DNA of 64,000 nucleotides, taken from Chionomys nivalis. Lineage: Eukaryota; Chordata; Mammalia; Rodentia; Cricetidae. Below the pieces are notes generated by a model. The model was not told where the DNA came from. It made no database searches and saw nothing but the letters and a program-made list of their open reading frames with translations. Below, piece after piece: positions 34,301 to 45,150 of the stretch. The DNA is taken from positions 74,706,251 through 74,770,250 of the forward strand of contig NC_080092.1 in assembly GCF_950005125.1 (NCBI RefSeq), read 5' to 3'. Positions within the stretch are counted from its first letter, which is position 1; every line of letters starts with the position of its first letter. A program made the translations under genes and the position numbers.

Positions 34301-35480
34301 GGTGAACTACAGAGCGAATGACCCTGAGGCCTGCCAGCTGGAACAGAGGGCCTCTGGGAAGAGGAGAGGCCGTCGGAATTAACCGGTCTGTTGGGTGAGC
34401 CCCTCTGTACCCTAGAACCGGGGATCTAGTGTGACCCAAGGCCAGGTATCGGCTTTAGTTCAACCCTGCACCTCTCGTGGCGTCCTCCTTCCTCCATATC
34501 GTGTCACTCCGAGAAGAGTACCCGGTAGACAAAATCTGGTGGCATCAGGGACTGGAGTCTGTTGTATCCTGCCCTCATTTCTGCCCTAGCTTGGGGCCTG
34601 AAGCATAATTTCCTCAGCTGCTCCCCTAAGCTCCAAAGGACCGAGACTTGCAAGAGACTCAACACTCCAGCTGTGCCCTCTGGGATATATTCTAGCTTGC
34701 AACGCAGAAAGAATGTGCATCAAGACTTAGAAGAAATGACTGCCAGTTTCTGGATCTGGGCACTGGGTTAACCAGACTGGTACAAAACTCCCACACCTTC
34801 TAGTCCCACGTTGTCTTGAACAATCTCTTCTCCAGAGGGAGAAGAAAGGTCCTGGCGGGTGGCTTCCTCTGTCTTGACATGGAAACGAAGAAAGGCAGGC
34901 AGGGAGGAAAGGTTGGCTGAGGGCGGAGGTTGGGCTAGTGAACCTTTGCTTTTCCCTGGGAATCCTGGTTCAACTGTGGTCGCGTGAGTAATCCAGCGGC
35001 TCCCTCTTTGATCTCCAGAGTGAATGCAGATCTATCTCTCTAGCAGCTTTTGGTGGGATGGGGGGAGATCTGTGTTCCACTGGAGAACCGGTCAAGACCA
35101 GAGACTTTGAAGAGCTGGCTTGAAAGGGTGTGCTCTCCAAATTAAGTTCGTACCCCGGCTTCTGAAGGCCCAGCTCAAGGAATGAGAGGTGCTCAAGCCC
35201 TACCTGGGCCAATCATTGACCCCTTTTGGATAAATGATTGCCCTGGCAAAGTGAAGGGTACATTCTGGTCCCTTTCACTTCCTGACTACTCTGAGTAAGA
35301 CTTGGGCAGGTTTGTGTGTGTGTGTGTGGTGGGGGGGGGGCGGGTAAGTAGACGAATTTTCTGTCATTCTATCTGCTATGAGCTAGCCTGGGGAGGAGAA
35401 GCTTTTGTTCCCTTCCCTTTGCTAATATCCCTTCCTTCTTTACTTCAAAAGTGAACTCATAGACAAGCAGGGTGTCAACC
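34301..35480. other. 5' flank of ACSF2, no gene recognised
   Basis: Unique-looking sequence with a TG/G-run near 35311-35342. No repeat family or coding pattern was identified. Confidence 0.5.
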
Positions 35481-35629
35481 ACCACAAGCACGATGTCAAC
35501 CACCGGTGACCCCAGCCAAGAAGATAGAGGCAGGGTGGATCAGGAACTTAAGGTCATCTTCAGCTACACAGAGGGGGTCTGAGACCAGCCTGAGGCAGAA
35601 AAGGGGGGCCTCATAATGTCAACATGAAG

Positions 35630-35910
35630 TAGCATTTTTTTTGAGACAGGGTCTTGTATAGCTCAGGCTGATTTCATTCTGTGTATATACTAGGATGAAT
35701 TTGAACTTTGATCCTTGTGCCTCCTTTTGTCTCCTTGGAATACAGACATGCACCACCACAGCTAATTTTGTGTGATCTGTACATGTACACAAAGGGTATC
35801 AGAAGACAACTTATTAAAATTGATTCTTTCCTTCCACTTTGTGGATCCAGGGAATTAAACTCAGGTCATCAACGTTAAGTTGGGAGCGTAGACCTCAGCC
35901 CCTGGAATCC
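35630..35910 (-). repeat. Diverged antisense B1 and B2 fragments
   Basis: ttttttttgagacagggtct to atgcaccaccacagctaatt (B1-like, 35632-35767). This is followed by agaagacaacttattaaaat-type B3 sequence to about 35910. Confidence 0.6.
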
Positions 35911-35926
35911 ATCCCAGCCCCCAGGC

Positions 35927-36298
35927 CTGAGAGTTGTATTGGCCTGGACTCCAAATCCCAGCATGCCAGGTCCTGACCCCTCCCTGAGGGGGGTGGGATC
36001 AGGACCACTCCCACAGGGTATTTAAGTGAATGCCCAAAAGAGTTGTCCTGGACTCCAAATCCCAGCATGCCAGGTCCTGACTCCCGGGGGTGGGATCAGG
36101 ACCACTCCCACAGGGTATTTAAATGAATGCCCAAAAGAGGATCACGTGATCTCTTTTCCTTCCTCCTGTTGGTTGTAGCCTTTCCGGCCTCCCGGTTCCA
36201 CCTCGGGGCCACTCGAGAGTGCAAAAATCCCATTAAACCTGGGTATTTCTTAATTTGGCTTGTTTTGATTTGGCTTGATTGGGATTTTGCGTAGGCAG
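35927..36298 (+). mobile_element. LTR-like element with tandemly duplicated promoter
   Basis: A 104-base unit (35943-36046) is repeated at 36047-36139. Both carry actccaaatcccagcatgcc, ggtgggatcaggaccactcc and a gtatttaa TATA-like box. The rest includes cattaaacctgggtatttct. The ends (TG at 35927, CA near 36298) are tentative and the family was not named. Confidence 0.55.
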
Positions 36299-36403
36299 AG
36301 AGCTCGCGTTAGGAAAGATTCCTAACAATCAGGGTTGGAAGCACCTTTACCTATTGAGCCATCTGTGGAGTGCTACTATTGCTTGCTTGCTTTCTCTCTT
36401 TCT

Positions 36404-36505
36404 CTCTTTCCCTCCCTCCCTCCCTCCCTCCCTCCCTCCCTCCCTCCCTCCCTCCCTCCCTCCCTCCCTCCCTCCCTCCCTCCCTCCCTCCCTCCCTCCC
36501 TCCCT

Positions 36506-36548
<43 letters not shown>
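36404..36548 (+). repeat. (CCCT)n(TTCT)n pure pyrimidine tract
   Basis: About 24 CCCT units followed by about 11 TTCT units, roughly 145 bases with no purine. It lies about 2.6 kb upstream of the ACSF2 start codon. Confidence 0.97.
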
Positions 36549-36690
36549 GTTTTTCTTTTTGAGACAAGGTATCATGCAACCCAGACTGATTTCAGACTTA
36601 CTAGGTAACTAATGCTGGTCTTGAACTCCTGATCCCCCTGCCTCCTAGCCCAAAGTGTTGGGATTATAGGTCTGCCAACATGATCTCCTG
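36549..36690 (-). repeat. Diverged antisense B1/B4-like SINE
   Basis: ttttctttttgagacaaggt to attataggtctgccaacatg; the pyrimidine tract probably grew from its tail. Confidence 0.65.
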
Positions 36691-36944
36691 TGTCCAAAGA
36701 TTTCAATCACAGAGAACAGAATACAATGCTTCTAGCCTTGGAAACCATCCTAGCTGAAATGGTAAAGGAAAGAAGGAGGGAGGTGGAGGCCAATATTCTT
36801 ACATTATAAATTGTGTGTTGCAGGCTTGGCGTTGTAGATTTGTAATACCAGTTGCTTTAGGGAGACTGAGGCAGGAAAATTGAAAAGGTCAAGTCCCGTC
36901 TGGGCAATTTAGAAAGGTCCTGTCTCAAATTAAAAGGAACCTAG

Positions 36945-37260
36945 GCATGGTGATGCACACCTCTAAGTTCCAGCACCCACAGCTCTATGAGTTCAAGACT
37001 AGCATGGTCTACACCCAAAAATAAATCTTGTCTTAAAAAAAAAATAAAAATAAAAATAATGGAGTATGTGTTTAACATTTTGAAAGTTCCATGTTCACTG
37101 GGAGGTAGTGGTGCACACCTTTAATCCCAGCAATCGGGAGACAGAGGACGAAGGAGCTCTGTGAGTTCGAAGACAGCCTGGTTCCAGGACAGTTCCAGGA
37201 CAGGTTCCAAAGCTACAGAGAACCCCTGTCTCAAAAAGAAACCAAAAGAAAAGAAAGCCC
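36945..37260 (+). repeat. B1 SINEs (one partial, one full)
   Basis: ctaggcatggtgatgcacac to a purine-rich tail (36941-37055), then cactgggaggtagtggtgca to cccctgtctcaaaaagaaac (37097-37250). Confidence 0.75.
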
Positions 37261-37429
37261 CATATTCAATCCCTAGCACCATACATACACACATACACAC
37301 ATACAGCAACAATAGTGACAATAATAAAAACAACAATAGTAACAAACAGTAGAATATAATAAACTAAGATCAACTGCACATACAGGCAGAATCTGCTTCC
37401 AGTCCCAAGCAAACCTGGGGTACGGAAAA

Positions 37430-37567
37430 CTGGGTGTGGGGCACAAATCTTTAATTTTACCATCAAGAAGCAGAAGCAAACAGATCACTGTGAGTTCGAG
37501 GTCAACCTAGTCTACATGGTCTCAAGCCAGCCAGGGGTACTCAGTGAGACCCTGTCTCTAAATATTA

Positions 37568-37598
<31 letters not shown>
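37430..37598 (+). repeat. B1-like SINE ending in (AATC)n
   Basis: actgggtgtggggcacaaat to gtgagaccctgtctctaaat, then eight AATC units at 37567-37598. Confidence 0.75.
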
Positions 37599-37659
37599 GT
37601 CTTGAGAGATCCTATCTGTAGATGATGGTACATAAAGGAATATGTTTTTGTTTGTTTGG

Positions 37660-37824
37660 TTTTTTTTTTTTTTTTCAGTTTTTTGAGGCAGGGTTTCTCT
37701 GTAGCTTTGGAGCCTGTCCTGGCACTAGCTCTTGTAGACCAGGCTGGCCTCGAACTCACAGAGATCCGCCTGCCTCTGCCTCCTGAGTGCTGGGATTAAA
37801 GGCGTGCGCCACCACCGCCCGGCT
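37660..37824 (-). repeat. B1 SINE, antisense, near consensus
   Basis: A T-run, then cagttttttgaggcagggtt to ccaccaccgcccggc. Confidence 0.9.
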
Positions 37825-38427
37825 GTTTATTTGTTTTTAAAGTGACTCTATTATTAGCAGGTGTTGCAGGGCACAGCCCCCAGAGTAAATAGCCATCATC
37901 TTCATCAGATCAGCAGTACCTGCTACCGGGGAAGACCATCCACAGTAGGACTGTTATCGCTGAACTTTCCCTACGAGAAGAAGTAGGTGGGGATGGTCAT
38001 AAGATCCTCCCTGAGATCCCAGCCACTTTTCCCTGCCATTTAAATGGAATTTTGTCCTAAATACAGGGGTGTGCCTGAGGTGCTAGACAGCATAGGTAGG
38101 GAAGAGGGGGAAATTAACCAGTGGGAACCCTGTCCCAGCTGAGTGGAGGCTTTCCAGTCTGCCAACTCTTGGGGTCAGTCTTGTTTCCATAAGCAACCCC
38201 TCACCCATCCTTGTAAGACAGCTCAATAAACTTATTGGCCCTCCAGGGCAAACTTTGAAGGACTCCTACTTGGATTTGTCTTTGGAAACTTAAAGGAGAG
38301 GGTAGGTAGTTATACTTCCCTAGAAACAAACCCATATGTAACAACAACAACAACAACAAACCACTAAGAAATAGACTTAGAAGTAAAACAGAGAAGGTAA
38401 AACTGAGGTGATTAAAATAGTTCAAAT

Positions 38428-38583
38428 GGGCTAGGCTTGGGGGCACTGTAATGATTGTTCTGTCTCTTTAAGAGACAGTCCATGCTCACTCACTCCCTCT
38501 TCTGCTGAGACAGGCTGGTCTTCAGCTTCTGGCCTGAGTTCTCTCTCTTTTCCGTCTCCCTCCAGAGAGGCAGCTTCTCTGTG

Positions 38584-38644
<61 letters not shown>

Positions 38645-39036
38645 CTCTTCTCCCCTTCTCCCTCCTTCCCTCTCCATAACTCACTGAATAAATATCCAAC
38701 CTCACTCTGCATGGCATGCCTATCAATGTCTCTGTCTCTTGCCTGCCACACGTCTTCCTGCCCAGTACCAGCCACAGCTCAGGGACCTGCAGCCATCCCT
38801 GCCTGGGACTGGCTGCTCTCAGGGCCCGCTGCCACCACTTGGGGACCTACAGCATTTCTGCTGCCTGCTGCCAGGAATCCTGCAGCATTTTTAATCCATT
38901 ATAGGCACACCTTTAATTCCAGCACAACAAAGGCAGAGGCAGGCAGATCTCTTTGAGTTTGAGGTCAGCCTGGTCTACATAGCAAGTTTTAGGACAGCTA
39001 GGGCTACATAGTAAGACTCTGCCTCAAATAAAATTT
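38428..39036 (+). repeat. B1-like SINE split by a solo LTR
   Basis: The first 19 bases (gggctaggcttgggggcac) are at 38428-38446. The rest (ggcacacctttaattccagc to actctgcctcaaataaaa) resumes at 38904-39036. Confidence 0.75.
38447..38903 (+). mobile_element. Solo LTR inserted in a B1, with internal (CT)n
   Basis: It starts TGTAATGATTGTTCTGTC, contains a (CT)n run at 38587-38644 and AATAAA at 38687, and ends near CCATTATA. gGGCAC/aGGCAC at both edges, together with the split B1, fixes the boundaries. A family related to rodent ERVK LTRs is likely but not proven. Confidence 0.7.
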
Positions 39037-39044
39037 CTAATGAG

Positions 39045-39387
39045 GTCAAAAAGATAGCTCTGTAGATAAAAAGCACTTTCCATGCAAGCCCAATGCCTTG
39101 CGTCAGATCAGGGAACATCCAAGAGCCCACATGAAAGAGTAAGATGACAGTGACTCACATCTGTAATCACAGCCCTGCTGTGGCAAGATAGGAGGTGGAG
39201 AAAGGAGATGCTCCAGCTAGCCTGGAGTATGGATGGCAATGCCAGAAGACCCTACCCCAAAAAAGTGGGAAGTGGGGACTGACTTCTGAAGGTTGTCCTC
39301 TGACAGTCACATAAATGCAAATGCCTGCACTCACACACAAATCAAACACACATGCACACACACACACACTGAAAATAAATTTTAAAA
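39045..39387 (+). repeat. B2/B3 SINE with (CA)n tail
   Basis: gaggtcaaaaagatagctct to gaaggttgtcctctgacagt, then acacacacacacacactgaa and an A-rich tail. Confidence 0.7.
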
Positions 39388-39400
39388 AAGTAAGTAGTTC

Positions 39401-39561
39401 GCCGGGCAGTGGTGGCACACGCCTTTAATCCCAGCACTCGGGAGGCAGAGGCAGGCGGATCTCTGTGAGTTCGAGGCCAGCCTGGTCTACAAGAGCTAGT
39501 TCCAGGACAGGAACCAAAAGCTACGGAGAAACCCTGTCTCGAAAAATTCAAAAAAAAAAAA
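39401..39561 (+). repeat. B1 SINE, 13-bp target duplication
   Basis: AAGTAAGTAGTTC occurs at 39388-39400 and 39562-39574. The B1 has ggcacacgcctttaatccca and ctggtctacaagagctagtt, young in appearance. Confidence 0.92.
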
Positions 39562-39973
39562 AAGTAAGTAGTTCAAATGAAGCCAACAATAGTGGCTTGT
39601 ACCTATAATCCTAACACTAAGGTTCCTCACAGAATTATCTGTGGGAGCCAGCCAATATAAGCTAAGTAAGGGCAGGTCACACAAAGGAAGTTCTTTACTT
39701 CCAACCATTATCACCTGCCAGAGTAGGACTCTGGTCATCATTAAATTTAAATGGAGGCCTGAGTCTCAGGAGGTTACCCTGAAGCAATATCTAGTTGCAG
39801 GAAGAACCACAAGCTGATATTACTCAACCTCCACCCAAGAACAGACAATTCAAAGAAAATGCCTAACATTCCACCCGCTGTAGATTGGCCCACCTGCCAG
39901 AACACACTCACCAGGACAGCCCTATGTAACAGGAGGAGCGGGCTGCTTGTCATCCAGGCCATCCAGCTATCTT

Positions 39974-40163
39974 TTTATTTTATTTTATTTTATTTTATTT
40001 TATTTTATTTTATTTGGATTTTCAAGACAGGGTTTCTCTGTAGCTTTTGGTTCCCGTCCTGGAACTAGCTCTTGTAGACCAGGCTGGCCTCGAACTCACA
40101 GAGATCCGCCTGCCTCTGCCTCCTGAGTGCTGGGATTAAAGGCGTACGCCACCACCGCCAGGC
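39974..40163 (-). repeat. B1 SINE with (TTTTA)n tail, 15-bp target duplication
   Basis: CCATCCAGCTATCTT occurs at 39959-39973 and 40164-40178. The antisense A tail has become a (TTTTA)n pentanucleotide run (39974-40015). Confidence 0.92.
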
Positions 40164-40247
40164 CCATCCAGCTATCTTACACCCAAAATAATCACACAGA
40201 AACTGTATTCGTTTAAACACTGCCTGGCCCATTAGCTCTAACTTCTT

Positions 40248-40441
40248 TTTTTTTTTTTTTAAATATTTATTTATTTATTATGTATACAATATTCTGTCTG
40301 TGTGTATGTCTGCAGGCCAGAAGAGGGCGCCAGACCTCATTACAGATGGTTGTGAGCCACCATGTGGTTGCTGGGAATTGAACTCAGGACCTTTGGAAGA
40401 GCAGGCAGTGCTCTTAACCACTGAGCCATATCTCCAGCCCC
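40248..40441 (-). repeat. B2 SINE, antisense, 15-bp target duplication
   Basis: TAGCTCTAACTTCTT occurs at 40233-40247 and 40442-40456 around an antisense B2 ending ccatatctccagccc. Confidence 0.93.
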
Positions 40442-40482
40442 TAGCTCTAACTTCTTATTGTCCAATTCTTACATCTTAATTT

Positions 40483-40645
40483 TTTTTTTTTTTTTTGGTT
40501 TTTCAAGACAGGGTTTCTCTGTGGCTTTGGAGCCTGTCCTGGAACTAGCTCTGTAGACCAGGCTGGTCTCGAACTCACAGAGATCCGCCTGCCTCTGCCT
40601 CCCGAGTGCTGGGATTAAAGGCGTGCGCCACCACCGCCCGGCATT
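40483..40645 (-). repeat. B1 SINE, antisense, 14-bp target duplication
   Basis: TTACATCTTAATTT occurs at 40469-40482 and 40646-40659 around a consensus-like antisense B1. Confidence 0.93.
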
Positions 40646-41235
40646 TTACATCTTAATTTAATCCATTTCTATTAATCTGCGTATTGCCACATGACTGTGG
40701 CTTGCCAGTAAGATTCTAACCAGCGTCTGTCTCAGGCAGGAGATCCATGGCATCTGCCACTCTGCCCTTCTTCCCAGCATTCAGTTCTGTCTACTCCGCC
40801 TTCCTAAGTTCCGTCCTATCCACTAGGCCAAGGCAGTTTCTTTATTCATTACACAATGAAAGCAACACACCAACAGAAGGACCTCCTACACCACCCCTAG
40901 ATAAATGTCAGCCAATCAGGGGTCCTAAAATCTCAGAAACCCCTCACCCCCACCTTTATTACTATAAAACCCAATTCTAACTAAGCTTGGGGCTCTCTGT
41001 TTATCCCAATAGATTGGACATGCGGAGAGACCGAGTTTGCAAACTTGCTTAAAATAAAGGCTCTTTGCTTTTACATATGGGACTCTGTCTCCTTGTTGGC
41101 TTTTGCAGGGACTTCACAGATTTGGGAATAACATTATCCACAATAGCAGAGGCAGGAGCTTCTAAAACATAAAATAGTCATATGCTATTTTATTATTCAT
41201 ATGCTATTTAGTCTTATGCAAAATTGTTCAGTCTT

Positions 41236-41408
41236 TTTATTTTTTTTATTTTTTATTTTTTTTGGTTTTTTGAGACAGGGTTTCTCTGTGGTTTTGGAGC
41301 CTGTCCTGGAACTAGCTCTTGTAGACCAGGCTGGTCTCGAACTCACAGAGATCCGCCTGCCTCTGCCTCCCGAGTGCTGGGATTAAAGGCGTGCGCCACC
41401 ATCGCCCG
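41236..41408 (-). repeat. B1 SINE, antisense, 18-bp target duplication
   Basis: GCAAAATTGTTCAGTCTT occurs at 41218-41235 and 41409-41426. Confidence 0.94.
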
Positions 41409-41439
41409 GCAAAATTGTTCAGTCTTAAAACGAAAGGAC

Positions 41440-41605
41440 AGACTGGGTATAATAGAACATACCTCTAATCCCAGCTCTTCAGAGGTAGAGGCAGGCTGAT
41501 TTCTGTGAGTTCGAGGCCAGCCTGGTCTACAGAGCGAGTTCCAGGACAGGCTCCAAAGCTATAGAGAAATCTTGTCTCAAAAAAACAAAAATAAATAAAT
41601 AAATA
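41440..41605 (+). repeat. B1 SINE
   Basis: gactgggtataatagaacat to agaaatcttgtctcaaaaaa with an aaataaataaataaa tail. Confidence 0.8.
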
Positions 41606-41695
41606 AAGACTAGGCACAAACCCTCTTATCAAGGCTGAATAAGTCAACCAGTGGGAGGAAAAGGATCCCAAGAACAGACAAAAAAATCAGAGACG

Positions 41696-41842
41696 GCCGG
41701 GCGGTGGTGGCGCACGCCTTTAATCCCAGCACTTGGGAGGCAGAGGCAGGAGGATCTCTGTGAGCTCGAGACTAGCCTGGTCTACAAGAGCTAGTTCCAG
41801 GACAGGCTCCAAAAACCACAGAGAAACCCTGTCTCGAAAAAC

Positions 41843-41875
<33 letters not shown>
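41696..41875 (+). repeat. B1 SINE with long A tail and target duplication
   Basis: AAAAAATCAGAGACG-type duplication occurs at about 41681-41695 and 41877-41891. The B1 begins gccgggcggtggtggcgcac, and the uninterrupted A tail is about 35 bases, which suggests a very recent insertion. Confidence 0.93.
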
Positions 41876-41885
<10 letters not shown>

Positions 41886-41891
41886 GAGACG

Positions 41892-42460
41892 CCCCAGCTC
41901 CTATGTTAGAAGTCTCACAAAAACCCCAGCTAAACAGCCACAGTATATGTGCACAGGACTCAGTGCAGATCCATACAAGTTCGATGGTTGCTGCTTCAGT
42001 CTCTGTGAGGCCCTGTGAGTCCTGCTTAGTTGATTCTGTGGGCTGTGTTCTCGACCCCTCAGGTTCCAACAATCCCTTCTCCCCCTCTCCTGTGGGGCTC
42101 TCCAAGCTCTTCCTAATGTTTGGCTGTGGGTCTCTGCATTTGCTCCCATCAGCTGCCTGAGGAAACCTCTCTGATGATGATTAGACTAGACACTGCCTAT
42201 GAGTATAGCATGATATCATTAGGAATCATTTCATTGACTTTGTTTTACTTGTTCATTTGTTTTTGTTTATTATTTTTGGCTAGTCATGTCTGGTTCTACC
42301 CTAGGTCTCTGGGTCACCAGTTTTCAACCACTCTCACAAGCTCTGAACCATCATTGTCTCAGCACATCTTGCAGGCAGGACTGGTTATAGAGCAAAGGTT
42401 TTGTGGCTGAGTTTTTGTGCCATTTCCACCACTGGAAGCCTTGCCTGGTTACAGAAAATG
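41892..42460. other. Intergenic sequence, nothing recognised
   Basis: Two overlapping ORFs of 80-100 codons show no family pattern. I see no repeat family here. Confidence 0.45.
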
Positions 42461-42815
42461 TCCAGTTCAGGCTCCTCTTTGTGGCCCTGGCTGTCCTGGA
42501 ACTCACTATGTAGACCAGGCTGTCCTCAAACTCACAGAGATCTGCCTGCCTTTGGCTCCTGAGTGCTGGGATTAAAGGCATGCGCCACCACAGCCCAGCT
42601 TTATTTTATTTTTTATTATTTTAGTACATTGGTATTTTGCCTGCATGCATTATCTGTGTACCACATGAGTGCTTGGTGTCAGAGGAGGCCAGAAGAGAAC
42701 AGATCCTCTGGAACTGGAGTCACGGATGGTTGAGAACCACCATTCAGGTGCTGGAATTGAACCCAGGTCTTCTGGAAGAGCAGCCAGTGCTGCTGAGCCA
42801 TTGTTCTAGACCTTG
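42460..42815 (-). repeat. Antisense B1 followed by antisense B2/B3
   Basis: B1: ggctcctctttgtggccctg to ccaccacagcccagc (42466-42599). B2/B3: tttattattttagtacattg to gtgctgctgagccattgttc (42610-42810). Confidence 0.8.
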
Positions 42816-43238
42816 ATTTGTTGTTGTTGTTGCTGCTGTGTTTTGTTTTTGAGTCCTGTGAATTCATTGCTGACCTTACTCTATAGCCCAAACTAGCCTC
42901 AATTTCACAGCTTCCCTCAATCTCCATGGTGCTAGCATTGCAGATGTGAGCTACTGCTATTCATGTGCTGTGTCAGAAAACAGGCAAACACATTTGTGCT
43001 TTTTTACAATCAGAATTGATGGAATCACAGTTTATTAAAAAAAAAAAACTCACATGATGCATCAATTTCATTGGCAGCAATTTGCCAAGTCTCCCTCTCT
43101 TTAACAAGTTAAAGAAAACACAGATTCTTGTATTCCAGACTTTTGTGTTTGTGTGGTGTGTATGTGTTCATATATGTGAACATGTATGCACACATAGGAG
43201 TGTGGGAGCCAAAGGTCAACGTCAGGCATGTTCTTTTC

Positions 43239-43614
43239 TGCTCTGGGACAATGGTCTCTACCCTGTCACTTGTATTTTAAATAAACGCTGATTGGCCAGT
43301 AGCCAGGCAGGAAGTAGAGGTGGGGTGACCAGGCAGGAAGTAGAGGTGGGGCAATGAGAATTCTGGGAAGAGGGAAGTTTAAGTCTGCAGTCGTCATCCA
43401 GACACTGAGGAAGCAAGATGTGACTGCCCCTCCAAAAAGGTACCAAGCCATGTGGCTAACACAGACAAGAATTATGGGCTAATATAAGTTATAAGAGTTA
43501 ATAAAAAGCCTGAGCTACTAGGCCAATCAGTTTATAATTAAAGTAGACCTCTGTGTGATTTCTTTGGGTCTTAATGACTGTGGGAACCGGGCAGGACAGA
43601 AACAGCAGTCAACA
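43239..43614 (+). mobile_element. Solo LTR, class II-type, perfect 6-bp target duplication (family 1)
   Basis: The LTR runs from TGCTCTGGGACAATGG to GCAGTCAACA, 376 bases. CTTTTC flanks it at 43233-43238 and 43615-43620. It contains a short internal tandem repeat (gaccaggcaggaagtagagg-type, 43310-43350). Confidence 0.88.
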
Positions 43615-43620
43615 CTTTTC

Positions 43621-44580
43621 TTTCCACCTTTTTCTTTCTTCAAAATATATTTTCTTTATTCTTTGATAATTTCATGCATGTATACAGTGTATCTTATCAT
43701 CTACCCTGATTTCTCCCTCCCACTCTCCCCCAGCATCCCCCACTGTATCCTCCTCCTGCCGTGATGTTGATTCCTGTCATCCAGGTTTTATTCAGGTAAC
43801 CACAGCATCAGTGAGTTTGTTGGCACAACAACTATGTACTGAGCCAGAAGCGGCATCCACGGCAATCCTCCACACTCTCTGGCTTCTGCAGCCTTTCATT
43901 CCACAATGTCCCCTGACCCTCAGGATTGTGGGATGGCTTGATATAAATGACCCAATTGGGGCTAAACACTCAACAGTTAATTATTCTCAGCCCTTTGACC
44001 AGTTGTGAATCCTTGCATTAGCTGCTGCCCTCTGGCAAAAAACAACCTCTCTGGCCAAGGTTGAAGGCAATACTAAGCTAGGTGTATAAACAGTAATATT
44101 TAGAAAGCAGTTTGATGATCTAATCATTTAGCAAAACAACACTAGCAGGTTAGACTTTAAGGCTCATGACCATCCAAGCCACGGACTTTTAATCAGGTTG
44201 ACAGTATCAGGTATGGATTCTCTTCTGTAAGGTAGGCTTCAAGTTCAATCCAGAAGCAGTTGGTTACTTCGTAACCTGCATGCCACTATTGTATCAGTGG
44301 GCTCATCTTGCTTAGTGGGTTGATACAGTTTTCAGGGGTCACTGCCTGATATGCATTGGTGACTTTTCTCCCCAGCAGCCTGCACAGCACCTTCCAGCCC
44401 CGTGGAAACCAGATAGTAAGGAGGAAGTTCTCAGGCCAGTTCCAGACTGACTTCTCTAATGTCCTAAAGCAAAGTATGTTCTGTCTTCAGCCATAGAGTC
44501 TTCCCATCTACTTCTGGTGTGCACCCAAGAGCAATGGCAACAAGCTATTTAACCTTTGAAAAAGTTAAAAATTGGCATTT
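43621..44580. other. Intergenic sequence, unassigned
   Basis: No gene was recognised. The start (ttctttattctttgataatt) resembles the 3' end of an old LTR or LINE but cannot be assigned. Confidence 0.4.
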
Positions 44581-44584
44581 TAAT

Positions 44585-44765
44585 TTTTATTGTTTTATGT
44601 TTATGGATGTTTGACTACATTCATCTGTGAACCATGTACATGCCTGGTGCCCACAGAGGCCAGAAGAGGGTGTCAGGTCTCCTGGAACAGGAGTTATGGA
44701 TGGTGCTAAAAACCAAACCCAGGTCCTCTACAAGAGCAACAAGTGCTCTTAACCTCTACCCAATT
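44585..44765 (-). repeat. B2/B3 SINE, antisense
   Basis: tttattgttttatgtttatg to caagtgctcttaacctctac. Confidence 0.75.
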
Positions 44766-44784
44766 CCTACTTTATCCTTTGATG

Positions 44785-45150
44785 GGATCTCACACTAGAC
44801 CCGGAGCTCACTAACTCAGCTAGACTGAATGGCAACAAGCTCCAGGGATTTCTGTGCCTCCATCTCCCGAACACTCTTACACCTGACTTTTCACGTGTGC
44901 TGGAGATCTGAATTTAGGTCTTTGTGCTTTCATGGCAAATGCTTTATGGTCTAATTTCTCCACATTTCATTTTAATCTTTTTATTTGCTTGTTTGCTTTG
45001 TTTTGTTTTTGAGACAGGGTTTTTCTGTATAACCCTGGCTGTCCTGGAACTTGCTCTGTAGAGCACGCTGACCTTGAACTCCGAGATAAAGCTTCCACTG
45101 GCTCCCCAGTGCTAGGTTTAACGAAACACACCATCATTGCCCAGCTCCTC
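44785..45150 (-). repeat. Antisense B4-like and B1 SINEs
   Basis: B4-like: atctcacactagacccggag to ttgtgctttcatggcaaatg (44787-44945). B1: gttttgtttttgagacaggg to accatcattgcccagct (44998-45144). Confidence 0.65.

Larger units (their letters stand above)
39925..40893 (-). mobile_element. Solo LTR family 2, nested, itself hit by two B1s and one B2
   Basis: On the minus strand it starts TGGTGTAGGAGGTCC (ending 40893) and ends CTGTTACA at 39925. The flanks gCCCTA and cCCCTA look like a 6-bp duplication. It matches the copy at 45947-46524 in sequence order. Confidence 0.8.
39640..41133 (+). mobile_element. Solo LTR (about 500 bases) expanded by nested insertions
   Basis: The LTR parts are 39640-39924 and 40894-41133, starting TGTGGGAGCCAGCC and ending GGGAATAACA. 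They contain CCAATCAGGGG, TATAAAA (40962) and AATAAA (41053), the usual U3-R order. TTATC flanks it at 39635-39639 and 41134-41138. The same LTR occurs uninterrupted, antisense, at 53095-53598. Confidence 0.85.

Noticed and set aside
36279..36612. Ser/Leu/Pro-repeat and Glu/Gly/Arg-repeat ORFs
   Set aside because: They are translations of the CCCT/TTCT tract.
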